DNA of 17,261 bases from an uncultured Bacillota bacterium (GTDB lineage Bacteria; Bacillota; Clostridia; Peptostreptococcales; Anaerovoracaceae). The notes beneath the pieces are model-generated. The model worked only from the letters and a program-made list of their open reading frames with translations. It searched no databases and was not told the DNA's origin. The stretch is from NCBI GenBank assembly GCA_958448635.1, contig CAUDEQ010000043.1:1-17261 (forward strand). Reading direction: 5' to 3'. Below are positions 1 to 6,700 of this stretch, piece after piece (within the stretch, counting starts at the first letter, position 1; every line of letters starts with the position of its first letter). The position numbers and the translations under genes were made by a program.

Positions 1-88
1 ATACGGCCTTTTTCTTTTTTACGAATCTGGTCTCACATCATTGACTAATGTACAGTTTTTTACAAAATAATCTAAACTTGTGCACGAT

Positions 89-118
89 GTCATAATCCAT
101 GTCCATACGGCATAACCT
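89..118 (+). promoter_or_regulatory. possible sigma-E-like promoter of the spoIIM-like gene
   Basis: GTCATAA at 89-95 and CATAACCT at 111-118 are separated by 15 bp. This loosely resembles the mother-cell sigma-E pattern (-35 like KMATATT, -10 like CATACAAT). In B. subtilis spoIIM is a sigma-E gene, which is the main reason to suggest it. The match is partial and the upstream DNA is AT-rich, so chance is possible. Confidence 0.22.
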
Positions 119-162
119 TTATTGAATCCTGCAAAAATACTGGTTTCAGGGAGGACATACTT

Positions 163-702
163 ATGAAAAAAACAGCAGCGTCATTCATATTCATTTTTCT
201 TACAGGGCTTTTTACCGGTCTTTTTTTCAGCATATCCCTCGATGAAGACAACAGCGTCTATCTTTCGCAGCTTTTCATTTCCTCCATAACCGACACCTCA
301 TCGGGCTTTATGCGCACCCTGATTTCTTCCGTCATATCAGCCATGTCCATGGCAGCGCTGATGCTGGCCTCCGTCGTCAGCAGACTTCTGGCGTTCCTGC
401 CTCCCGCAGTCCTATGGTACAGGAGCTTCGCTCTGGGATTCTGCTCAGGCCTTGCGTATATAGGCGACGCCGGCAGCGCCCTTTCCATTTCACTGATAAA
501 GCTGCTGCCTCCCAGTCTGTTCTTCATCCCTGCCTTCATCATGCTGGCAGCGGCCTGCTTCAGGTACTCCAGGAATCGTTTGGCTTCATCAAAAAGATCC
601 TCCCGTGAAAAGAAGGATCTTCAAACCATCGTATTCATATGCCTTGGCGCTATCACCGCCGGCTGCGTCACAGAAGCTTTATGCCATCTAGCTGCGCTCT
701 AG
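163..702 (+). CDS. SpoIIM-like stage II sporulation membrane protein
   Basis: A 179-residue polytopic membrane protein. Hydrophobic stretches lie near residues 5-25, 55-78, 83-100, 108-135 and 155-177, with a basic loop at about 137-152 (RNRLASSKRSSREKK). The central motif YRSFALGFCSGLAY followed by LLPPSLFFIPAFIM resembles the SpoIIM/DUF95 family. In that family SpoIIM acts with SpoIID and SpoIIP in septal peptidoglycan hydrolysis during engulfment. The start has a clear Shine-Dalgarno, GGGAGG, 8 nt before the ATG. The next gene, on the opposite strand, is a NudF-type Nudix hydrolase; in B. subtilis nudF and spoIIM are also near each other, which supports the call. The last 35 nt overlap the 3' end of that convergent gene. 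The assignment rests on topology, one motif and context, so a diverged non-sporulation homologue remains possible. Confidence 0.6.
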   Translation: MKKTAASFIFIFLTGLFTGLFFSISLDEDNSVYLSQLFISSITDTSSGFMRTLISSVISAMSMAALMLASVVSRLLAFLPPAVLWYRSFALGFCSGLAYIGDAGSALSISLIKLLPPSLFFIPAFIMLAAACFRYSRNRLASSKRSSREKKDLQTIVFICLGAITAGCVTEALCHLAAL

Positions 703-1216
703 CCATCATAAGAGCCGCTACCGTCTTGGCGTCCGTCAGATCACCGCCTGCCGCCATCTGATATACACGGCTGAAGGGCATTTCCAGAACGTTGAGAGCT
801 TCATCATCATCGAGGCTCTGTTCCCCTGCCTTCAGTCCCGTCATCGCATATATGCTTATCACCTCTTCGGAATATGCCACGCTGGGATTTATCTTTCCGA
901 GCAGCACGATGTTCTCGGCTGTGTATCCCGTTTCCTCCTTCAGCTCCCTTGCTGCTGCCGCCACGGGATCATTTTCATCTGCATCTATCTTACCGGCAGG
1001 AATCTCCAGAACCGTGCCGCCGCAGGCGTACCTGAACTGCTCCACCATGACGATATTCCCCTCGTCTGTCACAGCCACCATAGCCACCGCTCCGTTATGC
1101 TCTATTATCTCCCTGTATGCCTCGCCCTTTACGGCAGTCACCTTGTCTCTTCTTACATTGAGGATAGCGCCTTCATATATCCTTTCGCTGCTGATCCTCT
1201 TTTCTTCAAAAATCAT
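668..1216 (-). CDS. nudF: ADP-ribose pyrophosphatase, Nudix hydrolase (NudF type)
   Basis: Predicted to hydrolyse ADP-ribose to AMP and ribose 5-phosphate, a cytosolic housekeeping reaction. The Nudix box is at about residues 88-111 of the 182-residue product: GKID..E followed by ARELKEETGY, with the REL-EE metal-binding core intact. The spacing between the first Glu of the box and REL is one residue longer than the usual GX5EX7REUXEEXGU, a small insertion in the DENDP loop. Upstream GAVAMVAV and VMVEQFRYACGGTVLEIPAGK are typical of NudF. I place the start at the ATG at 1216, encoding MIFEEK, because GGAGG lies 6 nt before it. An in-frame ATG at 1234 would put that Shine-Dalgarno inside the gene. 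It is the third gene of the proB-proC-nudF unit, 24 nt after proC. Confidence 0.9.
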   Translation of the reverse strand: MIFEEKRISSERIYEGAILNVRRDKVTAVKGEAYREIIEHNGAVAMVAVTDEGNIVMVEQFRYACGGTVLEIPAGKIDADENDPVAAAARELKEETGYTAENIVLLGKINPSVAYSEEVISIYAMTGLKAGEQSLDDDEALNVLEMPFSRVYQMAAGGDLTDAKTVAALMMARAQLDGIKLL

Positions 1217-1240
1217 TCTCCACCTCCGCTTCATCAGCCA

Positions 1241-2071
1241 TCACGCCTGCTTTCCGCCGCTGCGCTTTTCCTCTGCCATCTCTCTCGATCTTTCCACAGC
1301 AGCGCTGAAGCCCTCCTTCACATTATCCATGAAGCCGTTTTCAAAGAGCTTGTTCACCGCCTCTATCGTCGTTCCTCCCGGCGAGCATACGTTGATCCTC
1401 AGCTGCTCCAGGCTTTCGGGGCTTTCAAGCACCATCCTGGCTGCCCCCAGTACCGCCTGGGCTGCAAACACCCGTGCCTTTTCAGCCTCCATGCCCTCCT
1501 CTGCGGCGGCCTGTGCCAGCGCCTCAATGTACATATATGTGTATGCCGGACTGCTTCCGCTGACGCCGATCACGCAGTCGATGAGCTTTTCATCCACCTG
1601 CTGTGCCTTGCCGATGGAGGAGAATATTTCCATGGCAGCCTCAAAGACATCATCTTTAACATTGGCGTTTCTGCATACTGCCGTCATTGCTTCTCCCACC
1701 TTGGCCGGAGTGTTTGGCATGATTCTTATGACAGCCGCATCGCTTCCAAGATGAGCCTCCACCACTGACATATCCACTCCCGCAGCCATGGACACTATGG
1801 TCTTTTCGGCATTGTACGAATCTGCCAGCTCATGAAGAACTCCTTCTATCACCTGAGGCTTGACTCCCAGGATTATCATGTCTGCACGTCTGCAAAGCTC
1901 ACTGCCGCTTTCGCAAAGCACCAGCTGAGGTATTGCCTTTCCTGTTTTCATGCAAAGCTCAGCGTTCATGTCGAAGGCCATCAGCTGATGAACGTCGGCC
2001 TTTCCCGATGCAGCATATCCTGAAAGTATGGATCCTCCCATATTTCCTATTCCTATAAATCCTATCTTCAT
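1241..2071 (-). CDS. proC: pyrroline-5-carboxylate reductase
   Basis: Last step of proline synthesis: reduction of 1-pyrroline-5-carboxylate to L-proline with NAD(P)H. The 276-residue protein is a normal length for ProC. It opens with the Rossmann motif GFIGIGNMGGS (residues 4-14). The middle has the family signatures KPQVI and MPNTPAKVGEAMTA. The C-terminal dimerisation and substrate-binding domain contains VSGSSPAYTYMYIEAL, where many homologues have GSGPAY, and SPGGTTIEAV near residue 232. A GGAGA Shine-Dalgarno lies 6 nt upstream of the ATG. It sits 69 nt downstream of proB and just ahead of nudF, in the same direction, so the three probably share one mRNA. Confidence 0.95.
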   Translation of the reverse strand: MKIGFIGIGNMGGSILSGYAASGKADVHQLMAFDMNAELCMKTGKAIPQLVLCESGSELCRRADMIILGVKPQVIEGVLHELADSYNAEKTIVSMAAGVDMSVVEAHLGSDAAVIRIMPNTPAKVGEAMTAVCRNANVKDDVFEAAMEIFSSIGKAQQVDEKLIDCVIGVSGSSPAYTYMYIEALAQAAAEEGMEAEKARVFAAQAVLGAARMVLESPESLEQLRINVCSPGGTTIEAVNKLFENGFMDNVKEGFSAAVERSREMAEEKRSGGKQA

Positions 2072-2140
2072 ATCGTTTCTCCGTTTATCGTGTTTACCGC
2101 TGCGACATAAGCTTATCTTCTGTCGTCACGGCTTTTTTTA

Positions 2141-2947
2141 TCATTTTCCTATCGTTCCAAGGAACAGCGTTCCCCTGGCTTTTCCTTCAAGACCGTCCCT
2201 TATGATGTTCTCCTTGGAGCCATTGAGCAGAAGCATAGGTATTCCGAACTTGTTCACCTTTGCCGCCGCTTCTATCTTCGTCGCTATGCCTCCCGTGCCG
2301 AAGGAGCTTTTCTCACCTATATTGATCTCCGATTCCAGCTTCTCTGCGTTTTCCACCATCTCTATAAGTACGGCGTCATCGTTTGCCTTAGGGTCCTTGT
2401 CGAAGACTCCGTCTATATCGCTGAGGACTATCAGCAGATCGGCATTCCAGAGACTGGCTGTGAGAGCTGCCAGAGTATCGTTGTCTCCTATCTTTATCTC
2501 ATCTACGCTTACGCTGTCGTTTTCATTTATTACAGGCACAACGCCTTCATCTATCAACGTGAACATGGCGTTCCTGATGTTGAGAGTTCTGTGGTTGTCG
2601 TCGAAATCATCTCGCGTCAGAAGTATCTGAGCCACATGTATCCCGTACTCACCGAAATACTCCTTGTATGCCATCATCAGCTCCACCTGACCTATGGCGC
2701 ACAGAGCCTGCTTGTAATTGATATCTCCCCGCCTGCTCCACTTGTTGATTGCGCCTACTCCGCAGATTCCGGCGCCGGAGGATACCAGGATCACCTGCTT
2801 ACCCATGTCCATAAGCTCCTTCACCTGCTCTGCTATGTTGTGGATGACTTTTTTGTTTACCATTCCGTTTTCATCCGACAACACATTACTTCCTATCTTT
2901 ACAACTATTTTTCTGCTGCTTTTTATAGTCTCTTTCAACTGTTCCAT
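2141..2947 (-). CDS. proB: glutamate 5-kinase (short form, no PUA domain)
   Basis: First committed step of proline synthesis: ATP-dependent phosphorylation of L-glutamate to gamma-glutamyl phosphate, which ProA uses. The 268-residue protein is an amino-acid-kinase fold only. Motifs seen are VVKIGSNVL (residues 14-22), VSSGAGICGVGAI (about 55-67), NENDSVS (about 140-146), KIGDNDTLAA (about 151-160), LSDIDGVFDKDP (about 175-186) and GTGGIATKI (about 217-225). Many bacterial enzymes are about 365 residues with a C-terminal PUA domain; here the stop follows the kinase domain directly. AGGAGG lies 7 nt upstream of the ATG. It is the promoter-proximal gene of the proB-proC-nudF unit. Its usual partner proA is on the opposite strand about 2 kb away. 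Confidence 0.95.
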   Translation of the reverse strand: MEQLKETIKSSRKIVVKIGSNVLSDENGMVNKKVIHNIAEQVKELMDMGKQVILVSSGAGICGVGAINKWSRRGDINYKQALCAIGQVELMMAYKEYFGEYGIHVAQILLTRDDFDDNHRTLNIRNAMFTLIDEGVVPVINENDSVSVDEIKIGDNDTLAALTASLWNADLLIVLSDIDGVFDKDPKANDDAVLIEMVENAEKLESEINIGEKSSFGTGGIATKIEAAAKVNKFGIPMLLLNGSKENIIRDGLEGKARGTLFLGTIGK

Positions 2948-2970
2948 ATCGACGCCTCCTATGCTTTGAA

Positions 2971-2999
2971 ATTATACCTCATAGTGAAGGATAAATCAA
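2971..2999 (-). promoter_or_regulatory. sigma-A promoter of proB-proC-nudF
   Basis: Read on the minus strand, TTGATT (2999-2994) and TATAAT (2976-2971) are separated by exactly 17 bp. Transcription would start about 20 nt before the proB ATG. The leader is too short for a T-box or riboswitch, so any proline control here would be at promoter or enzyme level. Confidence 0.75.
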
Positions 3000-3013
3000 A
3001 TCTCAGGTGCATC

Positions 3014-3058
3014 CAAAAAAATTACAGAAAAGCCCGGCCTTACCATCGACCGGGCTTT
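3014..3058 (-). terminator. intrinsic terminator downstream of spoVS
   Basis: A 9-bp GC-rich stem (arms 3029-3037 and 3050-3058, AAAGCCCGG / CCGGGCTTT) is followed on the minus strand by a seven-T run (3021-3015). It separates spoVS from the proB promoter just below. Confidence 0.85.
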
Positions 3059-3151
3059 CATCTGCAGTCGTGCGGCAGGCAATACGTTGCCCCTCACCTT
3101 TTCTGCTCTTATCCCAATGTTCATTTTTCCGGCGTTCTCCGACGCCCTTGC

Positions 3152-3412
3152 TCATCTTGGCTCTACGATGAGCTTTATCGCTGTTCGTTCCTCACCCTCG
3201 ATTTCAATATCTGTAAATGCCGGAACGGATACCAGGTCTATCCCTCCCGGGGCTACAAATCCTCTGGCTATTGCTATCGCTTTTACCGCCTGATTCAGCG
3301 CTCCTGCTCCTATGGCCTGGATCTCCGCTCCGCCTTTCTCACGCAGCACTCCGGCTAAAGCTCCTGCGACTGAATTGGGATTTGATTTGGCTGATACTTT
3401 TAAAACTTCCAT
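3152..3412 (-). CDS. spoVS: stage V sporulation protein S
   Basis: An 86-residue protein that is nearly canonical SpoVS from end to end: it begins MEVLKVSAKSNPNSVAG, has the core EIQAIGAGALNQAVKA (about residues 30-45) and IARGFVAPGGIDL, and ends EGEERTAIKLIVEPR. SpoVS is a small Alba-fold-like protein needed for progress of sporulation in Bacillus, acting on coat assembly and septation; the molecular activity is unsettled, and nucleic-acid binding is suggested from the fold. GGAGG lies 7 nt before the ATG. It appears monocistronic, with a terminator at 3014-3058 and a candidate promoter at 3532-3560 that gives an untranslated leader of over 100 nt. This gene is the firmest evidence that the organism, or its recent ancestors, form spores. 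Confidence 0.97.
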   Translation of the reverse strand: MEVLKVSAKSNPNSVAGALAGVLREKGGAEIQAIGAGALNQAVKAIAIARGFVAPGGIDLVSVPAFTDIEIEGEERTAIKLIVEPR

Positions 3413-3531
3413 TTTGATTCCTCCATAATTATTACAGTAATTTAATATTGATTGGGTAACCCCTTTTGATAAAATAATTATATATTGGCGCTGCCGATAA
3501 TATATGACTTTCGCTCGACAAAAAATTACAT

Positions 3532-3560
3532 ATTATAACACATAGAATACCCTTTTTAAA
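3532..3560 (-). promoter_or_regulatory. candidate promoter of spoVS
   Basis: On the minus strand, TTTAAA (3560-3555) and TATAAT (3537-3532) lie 17 bp apart. The -10 is perfect and the -35 matches four of six positions. Transcription would begin near 3525, leaving a leader of about 110 nt. B. subtilis spoVS is transcribed with sigma-H; I do not see a clear sigma-H site here. Confidence 0.4.
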
Positions 3561-3596
3561 AAAATCGACTTTTAACTACTTTTTCATACAAACAAC

Positions 3597-3625
3597 TTGA
3601 TTTTTCGCCTGAATTCACTTATAAT
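3597..3625 (+). promoter_or_regulatory. strong sigma-A promoter for a small RNA
   Basis: TTGATT (3597-3602), a 17-bp spacer and a perfect TATAAT (3620-3625). The same -35/-10 pair with the same spacing precedes proB, showing that this is a promoter form used in this genome. Initiation is expected at about 3632. Confidence 0.7.
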
Positions 3626-3631
3626 CAATCT

Positions 3632-3715
3632 GTGGTTATCCCCCTGATAACCTCATTAATCTCTAATCCCAATACCCCTTTTAACAAAAGAGACCATAAT
3701 GGTCTCTTTTGTTTT
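3632..3715 (+). ncRNA. candidate C-rich small RNA (or leader RNA), about 84 nt
   Basis: The stretch is bounded by a strong promoter and an intrinsic terminator and has no open reading frame. It would begin with a 7-bp hairpin (GGTTATC 3634-3640, loop CCCCT 3641-3645, GATAACC 3646-3652). An unpaired linker follows, carrying CCC (3668-3670) and CCCC (3675-3678), then the terminator hairpin. C-rich loops of this kind are the hallmark of Firmicute RNAs such as RsaE/RoxS, which pair with G-rich Shine-Dalgarno sequences; that comparison is architectural and I do not claim homology. The alternative is a cis-acting attenuator for the downstream gene at 3742, because the terminator lies only 27 nt before it. 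The gene's own -10 element argues for an independent RNA. Confidence 0.5.
3685..3715 (+). terminator. intrinsic terminator of the small RNA
   Basis: A perfect 11-bp stem (CAAAAGAGACC 3685-3695, loop ATAAT, GGTCTCTTTTG 3701-3711) followed by TTTT. The arms include A and T tracts, so it could also work on the opposite strand, though no minus-strand gene ends here. Confidence 0.85.
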
Positions 3716-3726
3716 ACGAAAATATA

Positions 3727-3735
3727 TGATACAAT
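3727..3735 (+). promoter_or_regulatory. extended -10 promoter just before the YprB-like gene
   Basis: TG at 3727-3728 and TACAAT at 3730-3735 form an extended -10 (TGnTATAAT type). Normal spacing puts the transcription start at 3741-3742, i.e. on the A of the ATG. The -35 is poor (TTGTTT 3709-3714, 15-bp spacer). The predicted mRNA is leaderless. Confidence 0.42.
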
Positions 3736-3741
3736 TTCCCC

Positions 3742-4800
3742 ATGAAACATCTGACACAACAATACGACGAAACCATATACAGCAGCAATGCCTTCGAATT
3801 TTACTTCGGCGACCTTGACATCGGTATTCTCGATATAGAAACCACAGGTCTGAACCCTTCCAGAAACAAGTTCATTCTAGGAGGACTTTTTGATCTTCAG
3901 ACAAAAACGATGCATCAGCTCTTCGCCGAAAACAGAGGCGAGGAAAGAGAGGCTCTGAAAGCCTTCTACGATATGATTTCACAGCTTGATATGGTAATAA
4001 CATACAACGGCAGACATTTCGACATGCCCTTCATCGAGAAACGGCTGAAGCTGCACGGGCTTGGCGGCAGATTCAAAGCAGACACGGAACAGACAGCCTT
4101 CGAAGCATATCTTCCGTACAATCTGGATATCTATCTTATGATAAACGGACATTCACCCATAAAGCGGCTGGTTCCCAACCTGAAGCAGAAAACGGTGGAA
4201 AACTACATGGGTCTGTGGCAAAGCCGTACCGATGAAATATCCGGCGCAGAAAGCGTCGCACTGTACAACAGGTACGAAAATACCGGCAGCAGCCAGCTGG
4301 AATCCAGAATCCTGCTCCACAACAGCGATGACGTTCTGCAGCTTACACGTCTTATGAAGGTTATCGGAAAATGCGATATACACAAGGCCATGTATCATCT
4401 CGGGTTTCCCGTTTTCGCAGAATCCCATGAAAGCACCGGCGGTTCACGTCGATACCGCCTGATGGTGAAGAAGATCAGGACGGAAAAAAACAGCCTTATG
4501 GTTTCCGGGATTCAGATGGATAACGCCATGGAATATATGGGCTTCAGCTTCGGAGACTTTCCTGTGGAGAGCCGCTTCAGCAGAAGAAGCGCCACCTTCG
4601 ATATGAAGCTCCCCATCATAAGAGATTCCGGGCTTTGCATCGCAGATCTGGATGCCGCAGGTCTTCAGCGCAGTGATTTCGAAAAATATCCGTCCTGCAG
4701 CAGCGGTTTTCTTGTAATCGAAAACCACGACATAAAAAATTTCCAGGAGACAAATCACTTCATAAAGGCTTTCCTCAATGCCTTCATGAATAATATATAA
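3742..4800 (+). CDS. YprB-like RNase H-fold 3'-5' exonuclease domain protein
   Basis: The N-terminal 210 residues match the RNase_H_2/YprB branch of DnaQ-like exonucleases. Exo I motif DIETTG is at 31-36 (D31, E33), Exo II in TYNGRHFDMPFI at 87-98 (D94), and Exo III in HNSDDVLQL at 193-201 (H193 with D196/D197), giving a full DEDD acidic set. Many YprB relatives have Tyr at the H193 position. The last 140 residues are not a domain I recognise. The substrate (DNA or RNA) cannot be told from sequence. There is no Shine-Dalgarno before the ATG (the preceding bases are TTTCCCC), and the next Met is inside the domain, so this start must be used, probably from a leaderless transcript. proA follows 36 nt downstream in the same direction and is probably cotranscribed. 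Confidence 0.8.
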   Translation: MKHLTQQYDETIYSSNAFEFYFGDLDIGILDIETTGLNPSRNKFILGGLFDLQTKTMHQLFAENRGEEREALKAFYDMISQLDMVITYNGRHFDMPFIEKRLKLHGLGGRFKADTEQTAFEAYLPYNLDIYLMINGHSPIKRLVPNLKQKTVENYMGLWQSRTDEISGAESVALYNRYENTGSSQLESRILLHNSDDVLQLTRLMKVIGKCDIHKAMYHLGFPVFAESHESTGGSRRYRLMVKKIRTEKNSLMVSGIQMDNAMEYMGFSFGDFPVESRFSRRSATFDMKLPIIRDSGLCIADLDAAGLQRSDFEKYPSCSSGFLVIENHDIKNFQETNHFIKAFLNAFMNNI

Positions 4801-4836
4801 CCGTCAAAGGAATACCATAAAGAAAGGAAAGAGAAA

Positions 4837-6138
4837 ATGGATTTTACCGACATTATGAAGGCCGATTTCATCGGCAGTATCAGAAGGAGCAAGGAGGCAA
4901 GCTTCACCATGGCTTCCCTTCCCGTACATATCAGAAATGCAGCTCTCGATGCAGCCGCAAACGCTCTGATCGCCAATAAGGACGCCATATTCGAGGCCAA
5001 CCGCATGGATATGGAGGCCGCTGCAGAAGCATCTCTTCCGGCTCCCATAATCAACCGCCTGAAATTCGACGCACAGAAGCTGGACGCATGCATCTCCGGT
5101 ATGCGTGACCTCATAGACATGGAGGATCCTCTCTTCAATGTGCTGCTTAAAAGAGAGCTGGATCATGAACTGGTACTGACCAAGACAACCTGCCCCATAG
5201 GCGTCATCGGCGTCATATTCGAGTCGAGACCTGATGCTCTTGTTCAAATAGCCTCCCTATGCATCAAAAGCGGCAACTGCTCTGTTCTCAAGGGCGGAAG
5301 CGAGGCGGCAAATACGAACCGTATTCTCTTTGAAACCATACACTCGGCGGCTTTGCAGGCAGGACTGCCGGACAGCTTTGCCGTACTCATCGAAGACAGG
5401 GCCGAGATAAGCCGGCTTCTCAAGTGCCACGAATACGTGGACCTTTTGATACCGCGCGGTTCCAATGAGTTCGTCCAGTACATAATGAGCAATTCCAAGA
5501 TACCTGTAATGGGACACGCTGACGGTATATGCCATATATATGTGGATGCCGCTGCCAATGTGGATACGGCAGTCTCCGTCATCATCGACTCCAAGACCCA
5601 ATATGTAGCTGCCTGCAACACGGTTGAAACGCTGCTGGTCCACAAGGATATTGCCGATCTCATCATACCTCTTCTGGCAGACGCTTCGGGCGACAGAATA
5701 GCATATCGCTGCGATGAGCAGTCCATGTCGCTGATACCTTGTCAGAAGGCCACGGAAGAAGACTACAGAACAGAATATCTCGATTACATCCTTTCGATAA
5801 AGGTTGTGGAGGATATAGATGACGCCATCGCCCACATCAACAGATACGGCTCTCATCACACCGACTGCATCATCACCGAGGACAAGGACTCGGCAGAAAA
5901 GTTCATGTCACTGGTAGACTCGGCAGGGGTTTACCAGAACTGCTCCACGCGGTTTGCCGACGGATTCCGGTACGGCTTCGGAGCCGAGGTGGGCATCAGT
6001 ACAGGCAAGCTCCATGCCCGCGGACCTGTAGGACTTGACGGCCTTGTGACGTACAAATACAAGCTGACAGGCAACGGACATATCGTAGCCGACTACGCCG
6101 GTGGAAAATCACAGTTCCATTTCAAGGATCTGATATAG
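4837..6138 (+). CDS. proA: glutamate-5-semialdehyde dehydrogenase (gamma-glutamyl phosphate reductase)
   Basis: Second step of proline synthesis: NADPH-dependent reduction of gamma-glutamyl phosphate to glutamate 5-semialdehyde, which cyclises to the ProC substrate. Hallmarks of the family are PIGVIGVIFESRPDALVQIASL (about residues 120-141), LKGGSEAANTN (151-161), LIPRGSNE (204-211) and the catalytic segment YVAACNTVETLLVH (256-269) with the nucleophile C260. Near the C-terminus are STRFADGFRYGFGAEVGIST and HARGPVGLDGLVTYKY. At 433 residues it is slightly longer than the common 415, mainly through a C-terminal tail. AAAGGA lies 8 nt before the ATG. It is separated from proB and proC and follows the exonuclease gene. 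A terminator follows the stop. Confidence 0.96.
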   Translation: MDFTDIMKADFIGSIRRSKEASFTMASLPVHIRNAALDAAANALIANKDAIFEANRMDMEAAAEASLPAPIINRLKFDAQKLDACISGMRDLIDMEDPLFNVLLKRELDHELVLTKTTCPIGVIGVIFESRPDALVQIASLCIKSGNCSVLKGGSEAANTNRILFETIHSAALQAGLPDSFAVLIEDRAEISRLLKCHEYVDLLIPRGSNEFVQYIMSNSKIPVMGHADGICHIYVDAAANVDTAVSVIIDSKTQYVAACNTVETLLVHKDIADLIIPLLADASGDRIAYRCDEQSMSLIPCQKATEEDYRTEYLDYILSIKVVEDIDDAIAHINRYGSHHTDCIITEDKDSAEKFMSLVDSAGVYQNCSTRFADGFRYGFGAEVGISTGKLHARGPVGLDGLVTYKYKLTGNGHIVADYAGGKSQFHFKDLI

Positions 6139-6147
6139 AAAGCAATA

Positions 6148-6192
6148 AAAAAGTGTGCAAGCGGAGCTTATCTTCTGCTTTGCACACTTTTT
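6148..6192. terminator. bidirectional terminator between proA and the DUF3842 gene
   Basis: Arms AAAAAGTGTGCAA (6148-6160) and TTGCACACTTTTT (6180-6192) form a 13-bp perfect stem, extended inward with imperfect pairs. A run on one side and T run on the other give a U tract on either strand. It lies directly after proA (+) and directly after the DUF3842 stop (-). Confidence 0.88.
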
Positions 6193-6193
6193 A

Positions 6194-6613
6194 TTAATCC
6201 ATCTTCTTCATATATTCCCTCAGCGCCTCCACAGCGTTGTCGATATGGACACCCAGCGGCTGTTCCTCAACGCTGACCACATGTATGTGACATCGGTTTA
6301 TCGGCAGGAGTATCTTATATGCATGACTGCTGCCTATGGCTTCGGCCATAGCCGGAGTCAGCTCGCCCATCATGGCGTTGGCGTTGATTATGCCGATGAC
6401 TCCCATCACCACATCTGCATGCTGCATATTATGCACTATGGCATTTTCACCTGTGGCTCCCTCATCGGCCCCGGCTCTGAGCATTTGCCCGGTTGCCACC
6501 GAATTGGTTCCCAGAGCCAACACCTCCACTTCAGGAAACGTCTTTTTTACCCTATCTACGATGGCCTTTCCGATACCGCCGCCCTGGCCGTCAACTACTG
6601 CTATGATTTTCAT
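6194..6613 (-). CDS. DUF3842 family protein
   Basis: A 139-residue cytosolic protein matching the uncharacterised DUF3842 family of Clostridia. The N-terminus, MKIIAVVDGQGGGIGKAIVD, has a glycine-rich turn (residues 9-15) like a Rossmann nucleotide-binding loop. Other conserved pieces are ALGTNSVATGQMLRAGADEG, ATGENAIVHN, GIINANAMMGELTPAMAEAIG and LLPINRCHIHVV. No activity is established. I start it at the ATG at 6613 because GGAGAGGAG ends 9 nt upstream and the family begins there; an ATG at 6646 would add 11 unsupported residues. It is the last gene of the leftward block, 87 nt after the FmdE-family gene, and ends at the bidirectional terminator. Pairing with FmdE may hint at a shared process, but this is inference. 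Confidence 0.85.
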   Translation of the reverse strand: MKIIAVVDGQGGGIGKAIVDRVKKTFPEVEVLALGTNSVATGQMLRAGADEGATGENAIVHNMQHADVVMGVIGIINANAMMGELTPAMAEAIGSSHAYKILLPINRCHIHVVSVEEQPLGVHIDNAVEALREYMKKMD

Positions 6614-6700
6614 CTGTATTTTCTCCTCTCCTGACACATGCCGCATATCTTCTTATGGCATTGTCACACGCTGATACATTCATACTGCAGAACATGACGG

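Larger units (their letters stand above)
3413..3741. other. AT-rich intergenic region with divergent promoters and a small RNA
   Basis: This 329-nt gap holds no plausible protein gene. It contains the spoVS leader and promoter (minus strand), a strong plus-strand promoter, a short structured C-rich transcript ending in a terminator, and an extended -10 element immediately before the next gene. The spoVS leader includes an imperfect hairpin around 3478-3510 with a GGC/GCC core. A second weak plus-strand promoter (TTGATT 3448-3453, 16 bp, TAAAAT 3470-3475) faces into it. The motif ACCCCTTTT or a close variant occurs three times on the plus strand (about 3459, 3548 and 3673). Confidence 0.7.

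Noticed and set aside
792..1754. A 320-codon open frame on the plus strand opposite nudF and proC
   Set aside because: It crosses two clear genes in antisense, is Ser/Ala/Leu-rich low-complexity, and lacks a ribosome site.
2948..3013. A T-box or riboswitch controlling proB
   Set aside because: The predicted transcription start leaves only about 20 nt before the ATG, and no structured leader is visible.
3448..3475. A second plus-strand promoter (TTGATT-16-TAAAAT) antisense to the spoVS leader
   Set aside because: Spacing and -10 are weaker, no terminator follows at a sensible distance, and the DNA is so AT-rich that chance matches are expected.
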